Source: Akkermansia muciniphila (GTDB taxonomy: Bacteria > Verrucomicrobiota > Verrucomicrobiia > Opitutales > Opitutaceae). From it: a stretch of DNA of 39,696 nt. The notes under the pieces were generated by a model. It saw only the letters and a program-made list of their open reading frames with translations. It had not been told where the DNA came from and searched no databases. This document shows positions 11,135 to 20,769 of the stretch, in pieces. Numbering within the stretch: the first letter of the stretch is position 1; the number at the start of each line of letters is the position of its first letter. A program made the position numbers and the translations under genes. Where the stretch lies: the NCBI GenBank assembly GCA_945874545.1, contig CAMCHD010000002.1:1-39696 (forward strand). Reading direction: 5' to 3'.

Positions 11135-11220
11135 GGTGCGATATCCAAGTGGCTAAAGGACGTTGACTGTAAATCAATTCAGCTTGCTGTTCGCTGGTTC
11201 GAATCCGGCTCGCACCACCA
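11135..11220 (+). tRNA. tRNA-Tyr (anticodon GTA), class II with long variable arm, encoded CCA
   Basis: Acceptor GGTGCGA/TCGCACC, anticodon stem GTTGA/TCAAT with loop CTGTAAA, T arm GCTGG-TTCGAAT-CCGGC, variable arm CAGCTTGCTG, 3' ACCA. Confidence 0.96.
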
Positions 11221-11223
11221 CTT

Positions 11224-11252
11224 AAAACCCCGGCCGCCACGCCGGGGTTTTT
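11224..11252 (+). terminator. Intrinsic terminator of tRNA-Tyr
   Basis: Perfect 11-bp stem AAAACCCCGGC-CGCCAC-GCCGGGGTTTT followed by T; symmetric A/T tracts could act bidirectionally. Confidence 0.85.
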
Positions 11253-11266
11253 GCTTGGCCGGGCGC

Positions 11267-12211
11267 TCACCGCCGCCACCGCAAGACCGGCGCACCCTTG
11301 CCCTCGCTGGTCGCGAGGATCGTGCCGTCGGCGGCGAAGGCCACCGCCTCCGCCTGGTCCAGGCCATGCGAACCCAGGACACGACCCGGCCGGGCCAGCG
11401 CCGCCGCCCAGGTCTCGTCACCGCCCCTTGGATACACCAGGACCTCGCCATAGGTGAGCACCACCGCCGCCGAGGCGTCGGCCGCGAAGTCCAGCCCGGT
11501 GGGCTGGGCCCGAAAGGCCCCCGCCGGAACCGGCAGCAGACGCAGGGCGTCCGGCGCCGCCGGCAGGGCCGCCAGCTCGCCCACCCGCGCGGCGACCGGC
11601 GCCGCCGCACCGGCCGCCAACGGCCGCAAGGGCAGGGTGTAGATGCCCGAGGGCTTGGTGCGCTTCGCCAGCAGGTAGACCCGGCCTTCTTCGACCGCGA
11701 CCGCCACCGCCTCGCAGTCGCGCGGACCATCGGGATAGACCACCGGAATCCGCCACGCCACGCCCACCCGCAGCTCCCGGTCCGGCGCCAACTCCGCCGG
11801 ATCGGGCTCGGGCACGATGAACAGGGCGCAGTCGCCCCGCCGCGAGGCGTTGTCCCCCGTATCCGCGACCAGCAGCCAGGCCCGCCCATCGAGGGTGAAC
11901 GAGGCCGCGTCCTCCCAGTCGACGTTGCCCGCGCCGTCAATGCGCAGGATCCCCCGGGGCGACCCGTCCGCCGCCACCGCGCGCAAAATCGGTTCGCCCC
12001 CGCTGTCGGCATGCACCCAAAAGAGACCCGGCTCGCGCCGCGAAGCCGCCAGGCCGCTGGCCTCCGTCACGTCCGCCGGCAAATGCCCCGCCCGCTCCGC
12101 TTCACGAAAATCCGTCGCGTGCGCCACCGCCCACGCACCGGCCGCCGCGCCCGCACACCAAACCCGCCTCCACCCGGCCGACCACCACCCCGACGCACGC
12201 GGCTTCCCCAC
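11267..12211 (-). CDS. Secreted hypothetical protein, possibly beta-propeller-like
   Basis: Listed ORF extends to 12385 but reads through an AT-rich hairpin region; a GTG start near 12210 gives GKPRASGWWSAGWRRVWCAGAAAGAWAVAHA signal peptide. Repeats such as VTEASGLAASRREPGLFWVHADSGG, LLVADTGDNASRRGDCALFIVPEP, DCEAVAVAVEEGRVYLLAKR. Confidence 0.7.
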   Translation of the reverse strand: MGKPRASGWWSAGWRRVWCAGAAAGAWAVAHATDFREAERAGHLPADVTEASGLAASRREPGLFWVHADSGGEPILRAVAADGSPRGILRIDGAGNVDWEDAASFTLDGRAWLLVADTGDNASRRGDCALFIVPEPDPAELAPDRELRVGVAWRIPVVYPDGPRDCEAVAVAVEEGRVYLLAKRTKPSGIYTLPLRPLAAGAAAPVAARVGELAALPAAPDALRLLPVPAGAFRAQPTGLDFAADASAAVVLTYGEVLVYPRGGDETWAAALARPGRVLGSHGLDQAEAVAFAADGTILATSEGKGAPVLRWRR

Positions 12212-12251
12212 GCCGGGGCATTTTACGCCTGTCTTCCAAATTGTTTTAATA

Positions 12252-12372
12252 GAGAGGTTTGCGCAATCAGCAGGCAAAATGGCCATAAAATTAAGAGGCC
12301 GGACGCCTACCCCTAGGCGTCCGGCCATTGCTTTCTTAATTACCCCAAAATCCTCTGCATAACAGAGGAGAC
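12252..12372. other. AT-rich structured intergenic region (terminator, leader or ncRNA candidate)
   Basis: 13-bp perfect stem GGCCGGACGCCTA-CCCC-TAGGCGTCCGGCC (12297-12326) flanked by attaaga/tcttaat; second hairpin TCCTCTG-CATAA-CAGAGGA (12351-12369). Confidence 0.6.
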
Positions 12373-12478
12373 CTCTACGGTGCATGCGGCGCCGCCGGAT
12401 GCAAGGGATATTTTAAAAAAAGTCCGACGACGGCGGCGATTTTTTCCCAACACCGAACCGTCCCGGACCGGTCCCGGC

Positions 12479-13102
12479 TCAGGCCGCGCTGGCCGCCGGG
12501 GTGATGGCGACGGTATCGGCCGCGTTTTCCACCACGTGGTCGACCAGACCGTAGTCCTTGGCCTCGTGGGCGCTGAGGTAGTAGTCGCGGTCCGAGTCCT
12601 TCTCGAGTTGCTCGACCGTCTTGCCCGTGTGGCGGGAGATGACCTGGTTGAGGGTCTTGCGCCAGCGGAGGATCTCCTTGGCCGCGATGGCGATATCCGA
12701 GGCCTGGCCGCCGGCGCCGCCGCTGGGCTGGTGGATCATGACGCGGCTGTGCGGCAGGGCGAAACGCTTGCCCTTGGTGCCGGCCGCGAGCAGCACGGTC
12801 GCCATGCTCGCCGCCTGGCCGATGCAGTAGGTGACGACGTCGCACTGGAGGAAACGGATGGTGTCGTAGATCGCCATGCCGCCGGTCACCACGCCGCCGG
12901 GCGAGTTGATGTAGAGATGGATGTCCTTCTTGGGGTCCTCCATCTGCAGAAAAAGAAACTGGGCGATGACCACGTTGGCCACGCCGTCATCGATCGGCGT
13001 GCCGATGAAGATGATCCGGTCCTTCAGGAGGCGGGAGTAGATGTCCATCGACCGCTCCACGCGGCCGTTGTTTTCGATCACCATCGGAACGTAGTAACTC
13101 AT
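12479..13102 (-). CDS. clpP: ATP-dependent Clp protease proteolytic subunit
   Basis: [96 protein letters not shown]. Confidence 0.98.
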   Translation of the reverse strand: MSYYVPMVIENNGRVERSMDIYSRLLKDRIIFIGTPIDDGVANVVIAQFLFLQMEDPKKDIHLYINSPGGVVTGGMAIYDTIRFLQCDVVTYCIGQAASMATVLLAAGTKGKRFALPHSRVMIHQPSGGAGGQASDIAIAAKEILRWRKTLNQVISRHTGKTVEQLEKDSDRDYYLSAHEAKDYGLVDHVVENAADTVAITPAASAA

Positions 13103-13183
13103 AGGAATCGGTGAACTTCGCCGGGAAGGCGCGGAAGGCAAGCGCGACCCTCGCGCCGGGCCGACATGCAGCCCGCGTGGCCA

Positions 13184-13217
13184 AAAAAAACCCGCCGCGC
13201 AACACGTGCGGGCGGGA
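13184..13217 (-). terminator. Intrinsic terminator between tig and clpP
   Basis: On minus strand cccgcc-cgc-acgtgtt-gcg-c-ggcggg then an 8-T tract (plus-strand A run 13184-13191). Confidence 0.75.
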
Positions 13218-13248
13218 AAAACCGGCGGGGCGCGCGGGGCGACTCGCC

Positions 13249-14595
13249 TTACGCGGCGGGGGCGTCGGTCGGGGCCGGAGCCGGGGCGGCCTCGGTGACC
13301 ACGGCCTTGCCGACCACGAGGTCGAGGGCCTTGTCGAAGATGATGCTCTGCTGCACCGCGCGGAGGCGGTCGCGGTCGTTGGTCAGATCCTTCACCAGCT
13401 TCTCGGGCTTCACGCCGGTCTGGGTGGACTGGCGGTAGAGGAAGGCGTCGATATCCGAGGCCTCGACCGCGAGTTTCTCCTGCTCGGCGATGCGCGCGAG
13501 GATGAGCTGGGTCTTCACCCGACCCACGGCGGCTTTACGGGCGCCGGCGATGAGCTGCTCCTTATCCTTCTCAAACTGCTCCGCCGGCACGCCGCGGCGC
13601 TGGTTTTCCTGGATGAACTGGCGGAGGACGGCCTGGGTCTCCTGCTCGATCAGGCTCTCGGGCACGGGAAACTCGACCTGGGCGACGAGGCGGTCGATCA
13701 CCTGGCGGCGCTTGCCGACCGTGTTTTCGTGGTCCTTGCGGGCCTGGAGGTTGTTGCGCACCTTGGCCTGGAGACCGGCGAGGTCGTCGACCTGGTTGGC
13801 CTTGAAAAACTCCTCGTTCAGCTCGGGCAGCACGCGCTCGCGAATCTCGAGGATCTCGACCGCGTAGACCGCGGTCTTCTCCGCCAGGGCGGGCGCGCCG
13901 GAAAAGCCGGCCGGGAAGGTCACGCTGATGTCCTTCTTCTCGCCCGTGGCGAGACCGGCGAGCTGTTTGCCGAGGCCGGGGATCAGACCCTCGTTCTCGC
14001 CCTCGACCTCTTCCCAGGTCTGGGGCACCTTGCCGTAGATCTGTTTGTCCGGCACGAGGTTGAGGACGGGCTGCCCATCCACGCTGCCTTCGTAGGCGAG
14101 CTTCACGTAGTCGCCTTTCTGGGCGGGACGCTCGGCGACCTTAAAATCGGCACGCTCGCCACGCAGGGCGCTCACGCCGGCCTCGACCTCGGCCTCGGTG
14201 GGCTCGATGGGGGCGACGGTCACCACGATGCCGTCCAGCGCGGGCAGTTCGAAGGCGGGACGGATGTCGACCGTGATGACGATGGAGGCGAACTTGTCCG
14301 GGGCGATGTCGCCCTGCTGCACGTTGGTGACCTGCAGCACGTCGAGTTTGGATTCCTTGATGCCATCGCGGTAGGCCTTGCCCACCACCTTCTGCTTAAA
14401 CTCGTCGCTCACGGCCTTGCCGTATTGCTTGAGGATCATGCTCGCGGGGGCCTTGCCCGGACGGAAACCGGGGATGCGGGCCTGACGGGAAACCTCGCCG
14501 ATCACGGACTTATACTCGGCGGCGACCTCGTGCGCGTCGAAGCTCACGGTCAGGCTCTTGCGGGTGGGGGAAACGTCTTGGATGTGGATGTTCAC
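13249..14595 (-). CDS. tig: Trigger factor
   Basis: [54 protein letters not shown]; PPIase and C-terminal chaperone domains. Confidence 0.97.
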   Translation of the reverse strand: MNIHIQDVSPTRKSLTVSFDAHEVAAEYKSVIGEVSRQARIPGFRPGKAPASMILKQYGKAVSDEFKQKVVGKAYRDGIKESKLDVLQVTNVQQGDIAPDKFASIVITVDIRPAFELPALDGIVVTVAPIEPTEAEVEAGVSALRGERADFKVAERPAQKGDYVKLAYEGSVDGQPVLNLVPDKQIYGKVPQTWEEVEGENEGLIPGLGKQLAGLATGEKKDISVTFPAGFSGAPALAEKTAVYAVEILEIRERVLPELNEEFFKANQVDDLAGLQAKVRNNLQARKDHENTVGKRRQVIDRLVAQVEFPVPESLIEQETQAVLRQFIQENQRRGVPAEQFEKDKEQLIAGARKAAVGRVKTQLILARIAEQEKLAVEASDIDAFLYRQSTQTGVKPEKLVKDLTNDRDRLRAVQQSIIFDKALDLVVGKAVVTEAAPAPAPTDAPAA

Positions 14596-14727
14596 GGGCT
14601 AAAGTTCGGAGGGTTTTGCGAATGGAATCGGCCACCCTACGCAGCCGCGCAAAAGCCGGTCAATGCCCGATTCTCACGCTTGCCCGACCGGCCCGCGCGG
14701 CGCTTGCTGCGGGGCCTTTCGTCCGCC

Positions 14728-15396
14728 GTGCCCAGCCTCCGCCACCTCCTCGCCCGCCATCCCGTCCTGCTCGGCGTGGACACCTGCTCCACCCGCGTCG
14801 AGGTCGCGCTCTGGCTCGGCCCCGCCACGGAGCCGGCCCATCGTGTGGTGATCGAGGGCGAGGCCTCGGCCGCCCTGCCCGCCGCCATCGCCCGCGTGAT
14901 CGCCGCATCCGGCCGGGAGGTGCGCGGGCTCGATGCGGTGGCCTTCTGCGCCGGGCCCGGCTCGGTGCTCGGCATCCGCCTCGCCGCCGCCACCCTCCGC
15001 GCCTGGCGGGCGGTGCGGCCGGAGCTGGCGCTCTACTCCCACCTCAGCCTGCCCCTGCTCGCCGCGGCCCACCCCGGGCTGACCATCGTGGCCGACGCGC
15101 GGCGCGACACCTGGCATGCGGTGCGGCCCGGAGCGTCCGGCGAGGTGCTCCGCCTCGCCACCGGCGAACTCGCCGCCGCCGCTCCGCTCGGCACGCCCGC
15201 GCTTTTCCGCCGCTGGTCGGCCCTGCCCGACGGCCTCGTGCCGGCCGAGCTGCCCTGGTCCGCCGCCGCCCTGCTCGCCGCCGCGCCCGACGCGGATTTT
15301 TTCCAGCCCGCCCCCGAGCCGGACACGTTTCAACACGAGGCGCCGAGCTACGTCGCCTGGACGCCGCACGTCCACCGCGCCCCCGCCGCGCCATGA
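14728..15396 (+). CDS. tsaB: tRNA threonylcarbamoyladenosine biosynthesis protein TsaB-like
   Basis: Within longer ORF, plausible GTG start; LLGVDTCSTRVEVAL, GLDAVAFCAGPGSVLGIRLAAATLRAW, LTIVADARRDTWHAV. Confidence 0.8.
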   Translation: MPSLRHLLARHPVLLGVDTCSTRVEVALWLGPATEPAHRVVIEGEASAALPAAIARVIAASGREVRGLDAVAFCAGPGSVLGIRLAAATLRAWRAVRPELALYSHLSLPLLAAAHPGLTIVADARRDTWHAVRPGASGEVLRLATGELAAAAPLGTPALFRRWSALPDGLVPAELPWSAAALLAAAPDADFFQPAPEPDTFQHEAPSYVAWTPHVHRAPAAP

Positions 15397-16544
15397 GCAC
15401 CCCGTCCGGCCTCCCTTTGCGCTGCTGGGCCGAGATCGACCTCGCCGCCCTCGAACGGAACCTCCGCCTCATTCGCGCCGCCCTGCCCGCCCACATCCGC
15501 TACGTCGCGGTGGTCAAGGCCGACGCCTACGGACACGGCCTGCCCCAGATCGCCGCCCGTCTGATGCACGCCGGGGCCGATCTCTTTGCCGTGGCCAACC
15601 TCGCCGAAGCCGCCGCCCTGCGGGAGATCACCCCGGACTGGCCCATCCTGCTCCTCGGGCCGCTCCTGCCGGACGAGATGCGCTTCGCACCGGACTACGA
15701 CGTGGCCGTCACCGTATCGTCGGCCGAGGAGGTCGAACGTCTCGACCGCGCCGCCGCCGCCGCCCGGCGCCACCTCGACGTGCACCTGAAAATCGACACC
15801 GGCATGGGGCGAGCCGGGGTCTGGCACGAGGAGGCCGGCCCGGTCTTTGAAGCGGTGCGCTGCGCCGCCTACCTGCGCCTCGCCGGGGTGTTCACCCATT
15901 TTTCCAATCCGGACGAAGACGCCGCCTTCACCGCCGAGCAACGCCGGCGCTTCCTCGCCGCGCTCGACGCCCACCACCCCGCCGCGGGGCGAGAGGCGTT
16001 GTTTATCCACGCCGACAACTCCGCCGGCCTGGAAACCATCGAGCGGGCGGGCCCGTTCAACGCCGTGCGGGTCGGCCTGCTCCAATTCGGCGTCGTGCCC
16101 AAGCCCGGCGCCTTGCTCGCCGAGGTGCCGGCGGAGCCGGTCTTCAGTTTCCGCACCCGCGTGGGCCTGGTGAAGGCGCTGCCCGCCGGCACACGCATCA
16201 GCTACGGCGGCACCCACACCCTGGCGCGCGCCTCCCGCATCGCCGTCCTGACCGCCGGCTACGGCGACGGCATCCCCCGCGCCGCCAGCAACCGCGGCTC
16301 GGTCCTCCTGCGCGGCCGGCGCTGCCCCATCCTTGGACGCGTGACCATGGATCAGACCATCGTGGACGTCACCGACCTGCCCGAGGTGCGGGCCGGCGAC
16401 GAGGCCGTGCTGGTGGGCCGGCAACTCGACGCGGAGATCCCGCTCACCGAGTTCAGCCGCCACGCCGACACCATCCCGTGGGAGACGCTCTGCTCGGTGA
16501 CCAAACGCGTGCCGCGGCTGTATCGCACGCCGCTCGGCGCCTGA
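15393..16544 (+). CDS. alr: Alanine racemase
   Basis: CWAEIDLAALERNLRLIRAALPAHIRYVAVVKADAYGHG (PLP lysine), VFTHFSNPDE, RISYGGTHTLARASRIAVLTAGYGDGIPR; ATGA overlap with tsaB. Confidence 0.97.
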   Translation: MSTPSGLPLRCWAEIDLAALERNLRLIRAALPAHIRYVAVVKADAYGHGLPQIAARLMHAGADLFAVANLAEAAALREITPDWPILLLGPLLPDEMRFAPDYDVAVTVSSAEEVERLDRAAAAARRHLDVHLKIDTGMGRAGVWHEEAGPVFEAVRCAAYLRLAGVFTHFSNPDEDAAFTAEQRRRFLAALDAHHPAAGREALFIHADNSAGLETIERAGPFNAVRVGLLQFGVVPKPGALLAEVPAEPVFSFRTRVGLVKALPAGTRISYGGTHTLARASRIAVLTAGYGDGIPRAASNRGSVLLRGRRCPILGRVTMDQTIVDVTDLPEVRAGDEAVLVGRQLDAEIPLTEFSRHADTIPWETLCSVTKRVPRLYRTPLGA

Positions 16545-16584
16545 ACGGAGCGGACGCGCGGCGCGGCGGCGCCGGCGGGCGCGG

Positions 16585-17706
16585 TCAGTCCTGGCCGAGC
16601 AAATACGCCGGGTTGAGTTTGTGCAGCGTCTTGGGCACGAACAGCCCGTCCTTGCGGATGAGTTTTCCGTCGAACCACACCTCGCCGCCGCCGTATTCCG
16701 GACGCTGGATGTTGACCATGTCCCAGTGGACCTGGCTCTTGTTGCCGTTGCCCACGCCTTCGTAGGCCTGGCCGGGGGTGAAGTGGAAGCTGCCCGCGAT
16801 TTTTTCGTCGAACAGGATGTCGCGCATCGGCTCGCGGATGTGCGGGTTGAAGCCCAGGGCGAACTCGCCGACGTAGCGCGCGCCGGGATCGCTATCGAGG
16901 ATCTCGTTCAGGCGTTTGGTGTTGTTGGCCGTGGCCTCGACGATGCGCCCCTGCTTAAACACCAGGCGGATGTTGTCGAAGGACGTGCCGAGGTAGACCG
17001 AGGGGGTGTTGTATTGGATCACGCCCTCGACCGAATCCTTGACCGGACAGGAGAACACCTCGCCGTCGGGGATGTTGCGCTGGCCGCCGCAGGGGCGGGC
17101 GCCGATGCCCTTGATCGAGAAGGTCAGGTCGGTGCCGGGGCCCTTGAGGTGCACCCGGTCGGTCTTGGTCATGAGGGAGACGAGGGCCTTCATGCCGGGG
17201 ATCATGCGGGCGTAGTCGAGGGTGCAGACCCGGAAATAAAAGTCCTCGAACGCCTCGGTGCTCAGCCCGGCCTGCTGGGCCATGGCGGCGGTGGGCCAGC
17301 GGAGCACGACCCACTTGGTTTTGTTCACCCGGTGGTCGAGCACCGGTTTCATCAACCGGGAGTAGAGTTGCACGCGGACCGAGGGCACGTCGGAGGACTC
17401 GAAGATGTTGTCCGAACCGCGCAGGGCGATGTAGGCGTCCATTTTCTGCATGCGCAGCAGCTCGACCTCGGCCTGGGGGGCGAACTGGGCCTCCTCGGCG
17501 CCGAGCATGAGCTCGCGGGTGATCCGCGCGCGGTGCAACTGGACGATGGGATGGGCGCCCCGGGCGCGGGCGGCGCGGACCAGCGCGACGACCATCGCGT
17601 CGGGCACGTCGAAGGCGTCGATCAGGACGCGTTCGCCTTTTTTCAATTCGCAGGAGAATCCGGCGAGACCGGCGGCCAGTTGATCAAAACGAGGATCGGT
17701 GAGCAT
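16585..17706 (-). CDS. M29-family aminopeptidase
   Basis: 373 aa; [117 protein letters not shown]. Confidence 0.93.
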   Translation of the reverse strand: MLTDPRFDQLAAGLAGFSCELKKGERVLIDAFDVPDAMVVALVRAARARGAHPIVQLHRARITRELMLGAEEAQFAPQAEVELLRMQKMDAYIALRGSDNIFESSDVPSVRVQLYSRLMKPVLDHRVNKTKWVVLRWPTAAMAQQAGLSTEAFEDFYFRVCTLDYARMIPGMKALVSLMTKTDRVHLKGPGTDLTFSIKGIGARPCGGQRNIPDGEVFSCPVKDSVEGVIQYNTPSVYLGTSFDNIRLVFKQGRIVEATANNTKRLNEILDSDPGARYVGEFALGFNPHIREPMRDILFDEKIAGSFHFTPGQAYEGVGNGNKSQVHWDMVNIQRPEYGGGEVWFDGKLIRKDGLFVPKTLHKLNPAYLLGQD

Positions 17707-17720
17707 GGGAAACGGGTTGT

Positions 17721-17732
17721 TGTCCTAGGACA
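17721..17732. promoter_or_regulatory. 12-bp perfect palindrome TGTCCTAGGACA upstream of the M29 aminopeptidase
   Basis: Self-complementary sequence 15 bp upstream of the 17706 start codon; operator function is hypothetical. Confidence 0.35.
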
Positions 17733-17869
17733 CGCAGCCCGCCCGGACTCGCAAGGGCGAATCCCCGCGCCTTCCGCGCCAGAACCCCCGCGGTGGCTCC
17801 GGCCGGGTGCCGCCTAGGAGCAGGCCGCCGGTCGGCCGCGATGCGATCCGGACCGAGGCCGGCGCCCGA

Positions 17870-18454
17870 CTAGGCCTTGCCCGGCGCGGACTTTTCCGGG
17901 GCGGGCGTGACCGGCGGCGCGGCGGCGCCCAGGAGCTCGACCGAGGTCACCTGCAGGGTGACGTTGATCATGCCCGGCGCGCTGCGGTCTCCCTGCACCG
18001 AGATCTGCTCGAGGCCGAGGTAGGGCGCCTTGCTGGCGAGTTCCTGGTAAAACCGGATGACCGCCGCGAGGTCGGCCTTGCGCATCGAAACCTGCATGGT
18101 GTGCACCGCGAACTGGGCCGAACGCTGGGTGCGGGGCGGTTCCGTGACCACGCCGAGACCGGAGCGTTTGGCCATGCCCAGGACCTCCGCGACCAGGAAG
18201 GTGGCGTCGTAGGTCTTCGCGCCGTCGAGATTGCGCGCGGCGGCGGCGGCGGCGGCCTCGATCGTTTCGCGGTTGCCCAGCCAGATCGCCTGGGTGGCGA
18301 GTTCGGCCTCGGCGGCGCGAAACTTGCGCAGGTTGGCGGTGAGATCCTCGGCGGCCGAGGAGAGCCAGATCGCGGCCCCGAGGCCGACGAAGGCGAGGAC
18401 GAGAATTTTCTCGCGCAACAAACGGCTGAGAAACCAGGCGCGGAGGAGGTTCAC
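17870..18454 (-). CDS. GspM/PilO-like type II secretion inner-membrane protein
   Basis: GTG start overlapping the upstream gene stop; single N-terminal TM (ILVLAFVGLGAAIWLSSAA) and small periplasmic domain; last gene of pseudopilin operon. Confidence 0.65.
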   Translation of the reverse strand: MNLLRAWFLSRLLREKILVLAFVGLGAAIWLSSAAEDLTANLRKFRAAEAELATQAIWLGNRETIEAAAAAAARNLDGAKTYDATFLVAEVLGMAKRSGLGVVTEPPRTQRSAQFAVHTMQVSMRKADLAAVIRFYQELASKAPYLGLEQISVQGDRSAPGMINVTLQVTSVELLGAAAPPVTPAPEKSAPGKA

Positions 18455-19578
18455 AGCGCACCGCCTTTCTTCAGGACGTCGGGTTTGAACTCGAGCGCGA
18501 GCACGAAGCTCGTCACGCCGTCGCGGGCCCGCACCTCGCGGGTCTGCACGCTGGCAAGATAGGGTAGCGCCTTGAGGGCGTTGGCGTAGGCGCCGACGTC
18601 CTCGGGATTCACCGCCTGCGCCTCGACTTCGAGGCCGAGCAGGCCGCGGGTCACCAGCCGTTGAAACACCACCGACTCGGGCCGGGCGGGGTTGATCACC
18701 GCCATCATCTCGAACGGCATGAGCCGCCTCTCGCTGAGCTCGGCGATGCGGTTCGCGAGCATCTGGGCGGCGTCGATCTGCGCCACCACGGGCGCCTGGG
18801 TTTTCACCCGGGACTCCCGCCGGCCGGTCAACAGGCCTAGGCCACCCGCGCCGAGGTGGAGGAAGGCGGCGAGGGCCAGCGCCGCGGCCGCGCCGAGCAG
18901 ACCGCGCCAGAGCCAAAGGTCGCGGACCGCCGCGCGGCGCCGCCCGGCGAGAAACTCCGGGTCGCGCACGTCCGCGCCGGCCGTCCACCCGGCAGGAAGG
19001 GAGGCGACCGGTTTGTCGCCGTCAAAAACGGAAAACGCACCCTCTCCCGTGGCCTTGAGCACAAACTCCCCGGAAAGCTCCCGCAGCTCGCCATCGGCGG
19101 CCAGACCCGCCCGCGCCCGCAGTTCATCGAGAAGGCCGACGACCTGCTCGGGCCCGCCCGCGCGCACCACCAGGGCGACCGGCAGATCCTCGCCCTCGGC
19201 CCAGGCCAGCGCGGTCAGCCGGCCCTCGGCGGATCGCAGGGTGATGCCCGCGCCCGCCGGCCGCAGGACCAGCAGGGGCACAAAATCCGGGGTCACGAGC
19301 GCGGCGCCGGCCCACGCATCGGTGTCGGCCGCTTCAAAACGCCGGCGAAAGGCGGCAAAGACCAAGGCCGAGCGACCATCGGCCGCCGGCAGATGGCCGT
19401 GATAAAGCTGCTCGGGCGGGAAAGGCGCCATGCCCTCGAGCGCGAGCATCACCTGGGCCTCGACGGGGTCGCCCTCGGCCAGAGCGACCCGGCGCACAAA
19501 AAACGCGTCGCCGCGCGCGAGCACGACCGGAGGCGGAGGCGGGGCGGAGGGAAGATACTGGGTGAGGACGGACATCAA
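18451..19578 (-). CDS. GspL-like / PilMN-like type II secretion assembly protein
   Basis: Cytoplasmic domain then TM (LWRGLLGAAAALALAAFLHLGAGGLGLL) and periplasmic domain; position between gspK and the gspM-like gene with 4-nt overlaps. Confidence 0.65.
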   Translation of the reverse strand: MMSVLTQYLPSAPPPPPVVLARGDAFFVRRVALAEGDPVEAQVMLALEGMAPFPPEQLYHGHLPAADGRSALVFAAFRRRFEAADTDAWAGAALVTPDFVPLLVLRPAGAGITLRSAEGRLTALAWAEGEDLPVALVVRAGGPEQVVGLLDELRARAGLAADGELRELSGEFVLKATGEGAFSVFDGDKPVASLPAGWTAGADVRDPEFLAGRRRAAVRDLWLWRGLLGAAAALALAAFLHLGAGGLGLLTGRRESRVKTQAPVVAQIDAAQMLANRIAELSERRLMPFEMMAVINPARPESVVFQRLVTRGLLGLEVEAQAVNPEDVGAYANALKALPYLASVQTREVRARDGVTSFVLALEFKPDVLKKGGAL

Positions 19579-20768
19579 AGGGAGGTGGTTTCGGCTTCCG
19601 GGGAGACGGCCGGCGGGGGGCCGGCGGTTTCAATGACTTCAAGGATGCTAAACGGGTAGTCCAACTTTTCCTCGGCTCCGCCGCCGTTCCCGGCCGCGCC
19701 GGCGGCGGCCGCCTCGCCCCCGGCCTGGCGCGCGCCGGGGGCGCGCGAAGCCGTTTCGCCCGCGCCGGGGGCTCCAGGGGCGGGCGCGACGCCTTCCTCC
19801 CCGGCGGGCAGGGCGGCCTTGGGCAGGGCGACGCCCTCCGCGAGCCCGAGCAAGGCGTCCAGACTCATAGAGGCGGCGCCTTCGCGCACCGTGACGGTGA
19901 CGCGCAGCAGCTTTATCGAGGCGTCGAGCCCCTGCACGTCGACATTGGCCCCGACCACGCCGGTCACGTCCTCGATGGAGCGAAACCAGGGCGGCGCGCC
20001 CGGTTTTCGACCGGCCCGGCCCTCGCGGTAACCGGCGAGCTGTTGGGTTTGCACCGAGTCCCAGCCCCGCGCGGTGCCGAGCGCGGGGGCGAGGGCGTTT
20101 ACGTTGGTGCCGTCAAAATCATAGAGCGAGATGTTGGCGCGCAGCGCGGCGCCGAAGGGCGTCAACGCCCCGTCCTCGTCGTAGACATACTCGCGCGCCA
20201 CCCGCACCGCCCGGAGCTCGTCCCAGGAGCGCAGCGAGCGTTTGGGCACGGTGATGGGCGGGTCGTCGCGCTCGTAGCGCGAGGCCTCGGCCTCGATGTC
20301 CTGCGGGAGGTGGCTCTCCTTGATCCAGGCAAAGAGCCCGTCGGAAAAACGCTTCGCATCCGTCTCGGTCAGCCCGAGGGCCTCGGCCAGCTCGACCATT
20401 TCCTCGAAAGTCATGCGCGGGAGCGACGCCTTGCCGCTTTCATCCTGAAAGACGTAGGTGACGGTCACGCCCTCGCGGGGCGACTCGCCGGCGTAGCCAT
20501 AGGGGTCGTTCCAGCCCTGGCCGGGGTCGTTGAGCTGGTCGTCGTCGGCCGCCTTGATCTCCGCCATCACGGCCAGAAGGGTTTCCAGGGCGCCGTAGGC
20601 ATCCTCGCGCAGACGGTCGCGGTCCGCGCGGCGGGTGGCGAGGGTGAGCTCGACCGCGCTGCTTTCCATAAACTTCACGATCATGAGCGAGGCGAGCAGC
20701 AGCGTGACGAGCACCACCACGATGACCGAGCCGCGCCGCGGGCGGAGAAAATCCGAGGGGGAACGCAT
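19575..20768 (-). CDS. gspK: General secretion pathway protein K-like minor pseudopilin
   Basis: MRSPSDFLRPRRGSVIVVVLVTLLLASLMIVKFMESSAVEL...; DESGKASLPRMTFEEMVELAEALGLTETDAKRFSDGLFAWI; NVNALAPAL. Confidence 0.85.
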   Translation of the reverse strand: MRSPSDFLRPRRGSVIVVVLVTLLLASLMIVKFMESSAVELTLATRRADRDRLREDAYGALETLLAVMAEIKAADDDQLNDPGQGWNDPYGYAGESPREGVTVTYVFQDESGKASLPRMTFEEMVELAEALGLTETDAKRFSDGLFAWIKESHLPQDIEAEASRYERDDPPITVPKRSLRSWDELRAVRVAREYVYDEDGALTPFGAALRANISLYDFDGTNVNALAPALGTARGWDSVQTQQLAGYREGRAGRKPGAPPWFRSIEDVTGVVGANVDVQGLDASIKLLRVTVTVREGAASMSLDALLGLAEGVALPKAALPAGEEGVAPAPGAPGAGETASRAPGARQAGGEAAAAGAAGNGGGAEEKLDYPFSILEVIETAGPPPAVSPEAETTSL

Positions 20769-20769
20769 G

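Noticed and set aside
11135-11252. tRNA-Tyr as an integration site for a mobile element
   Set aside because: No integrase, flanking direct repeat of the tRNA 3' end, or foreign gene content nearby.
13111-14727. N-terminal part of the 761-aa plus-strand ORF
   Set aside because: Antisense to tig; only the segment from about 14728 encodes the TsaB-like protein.
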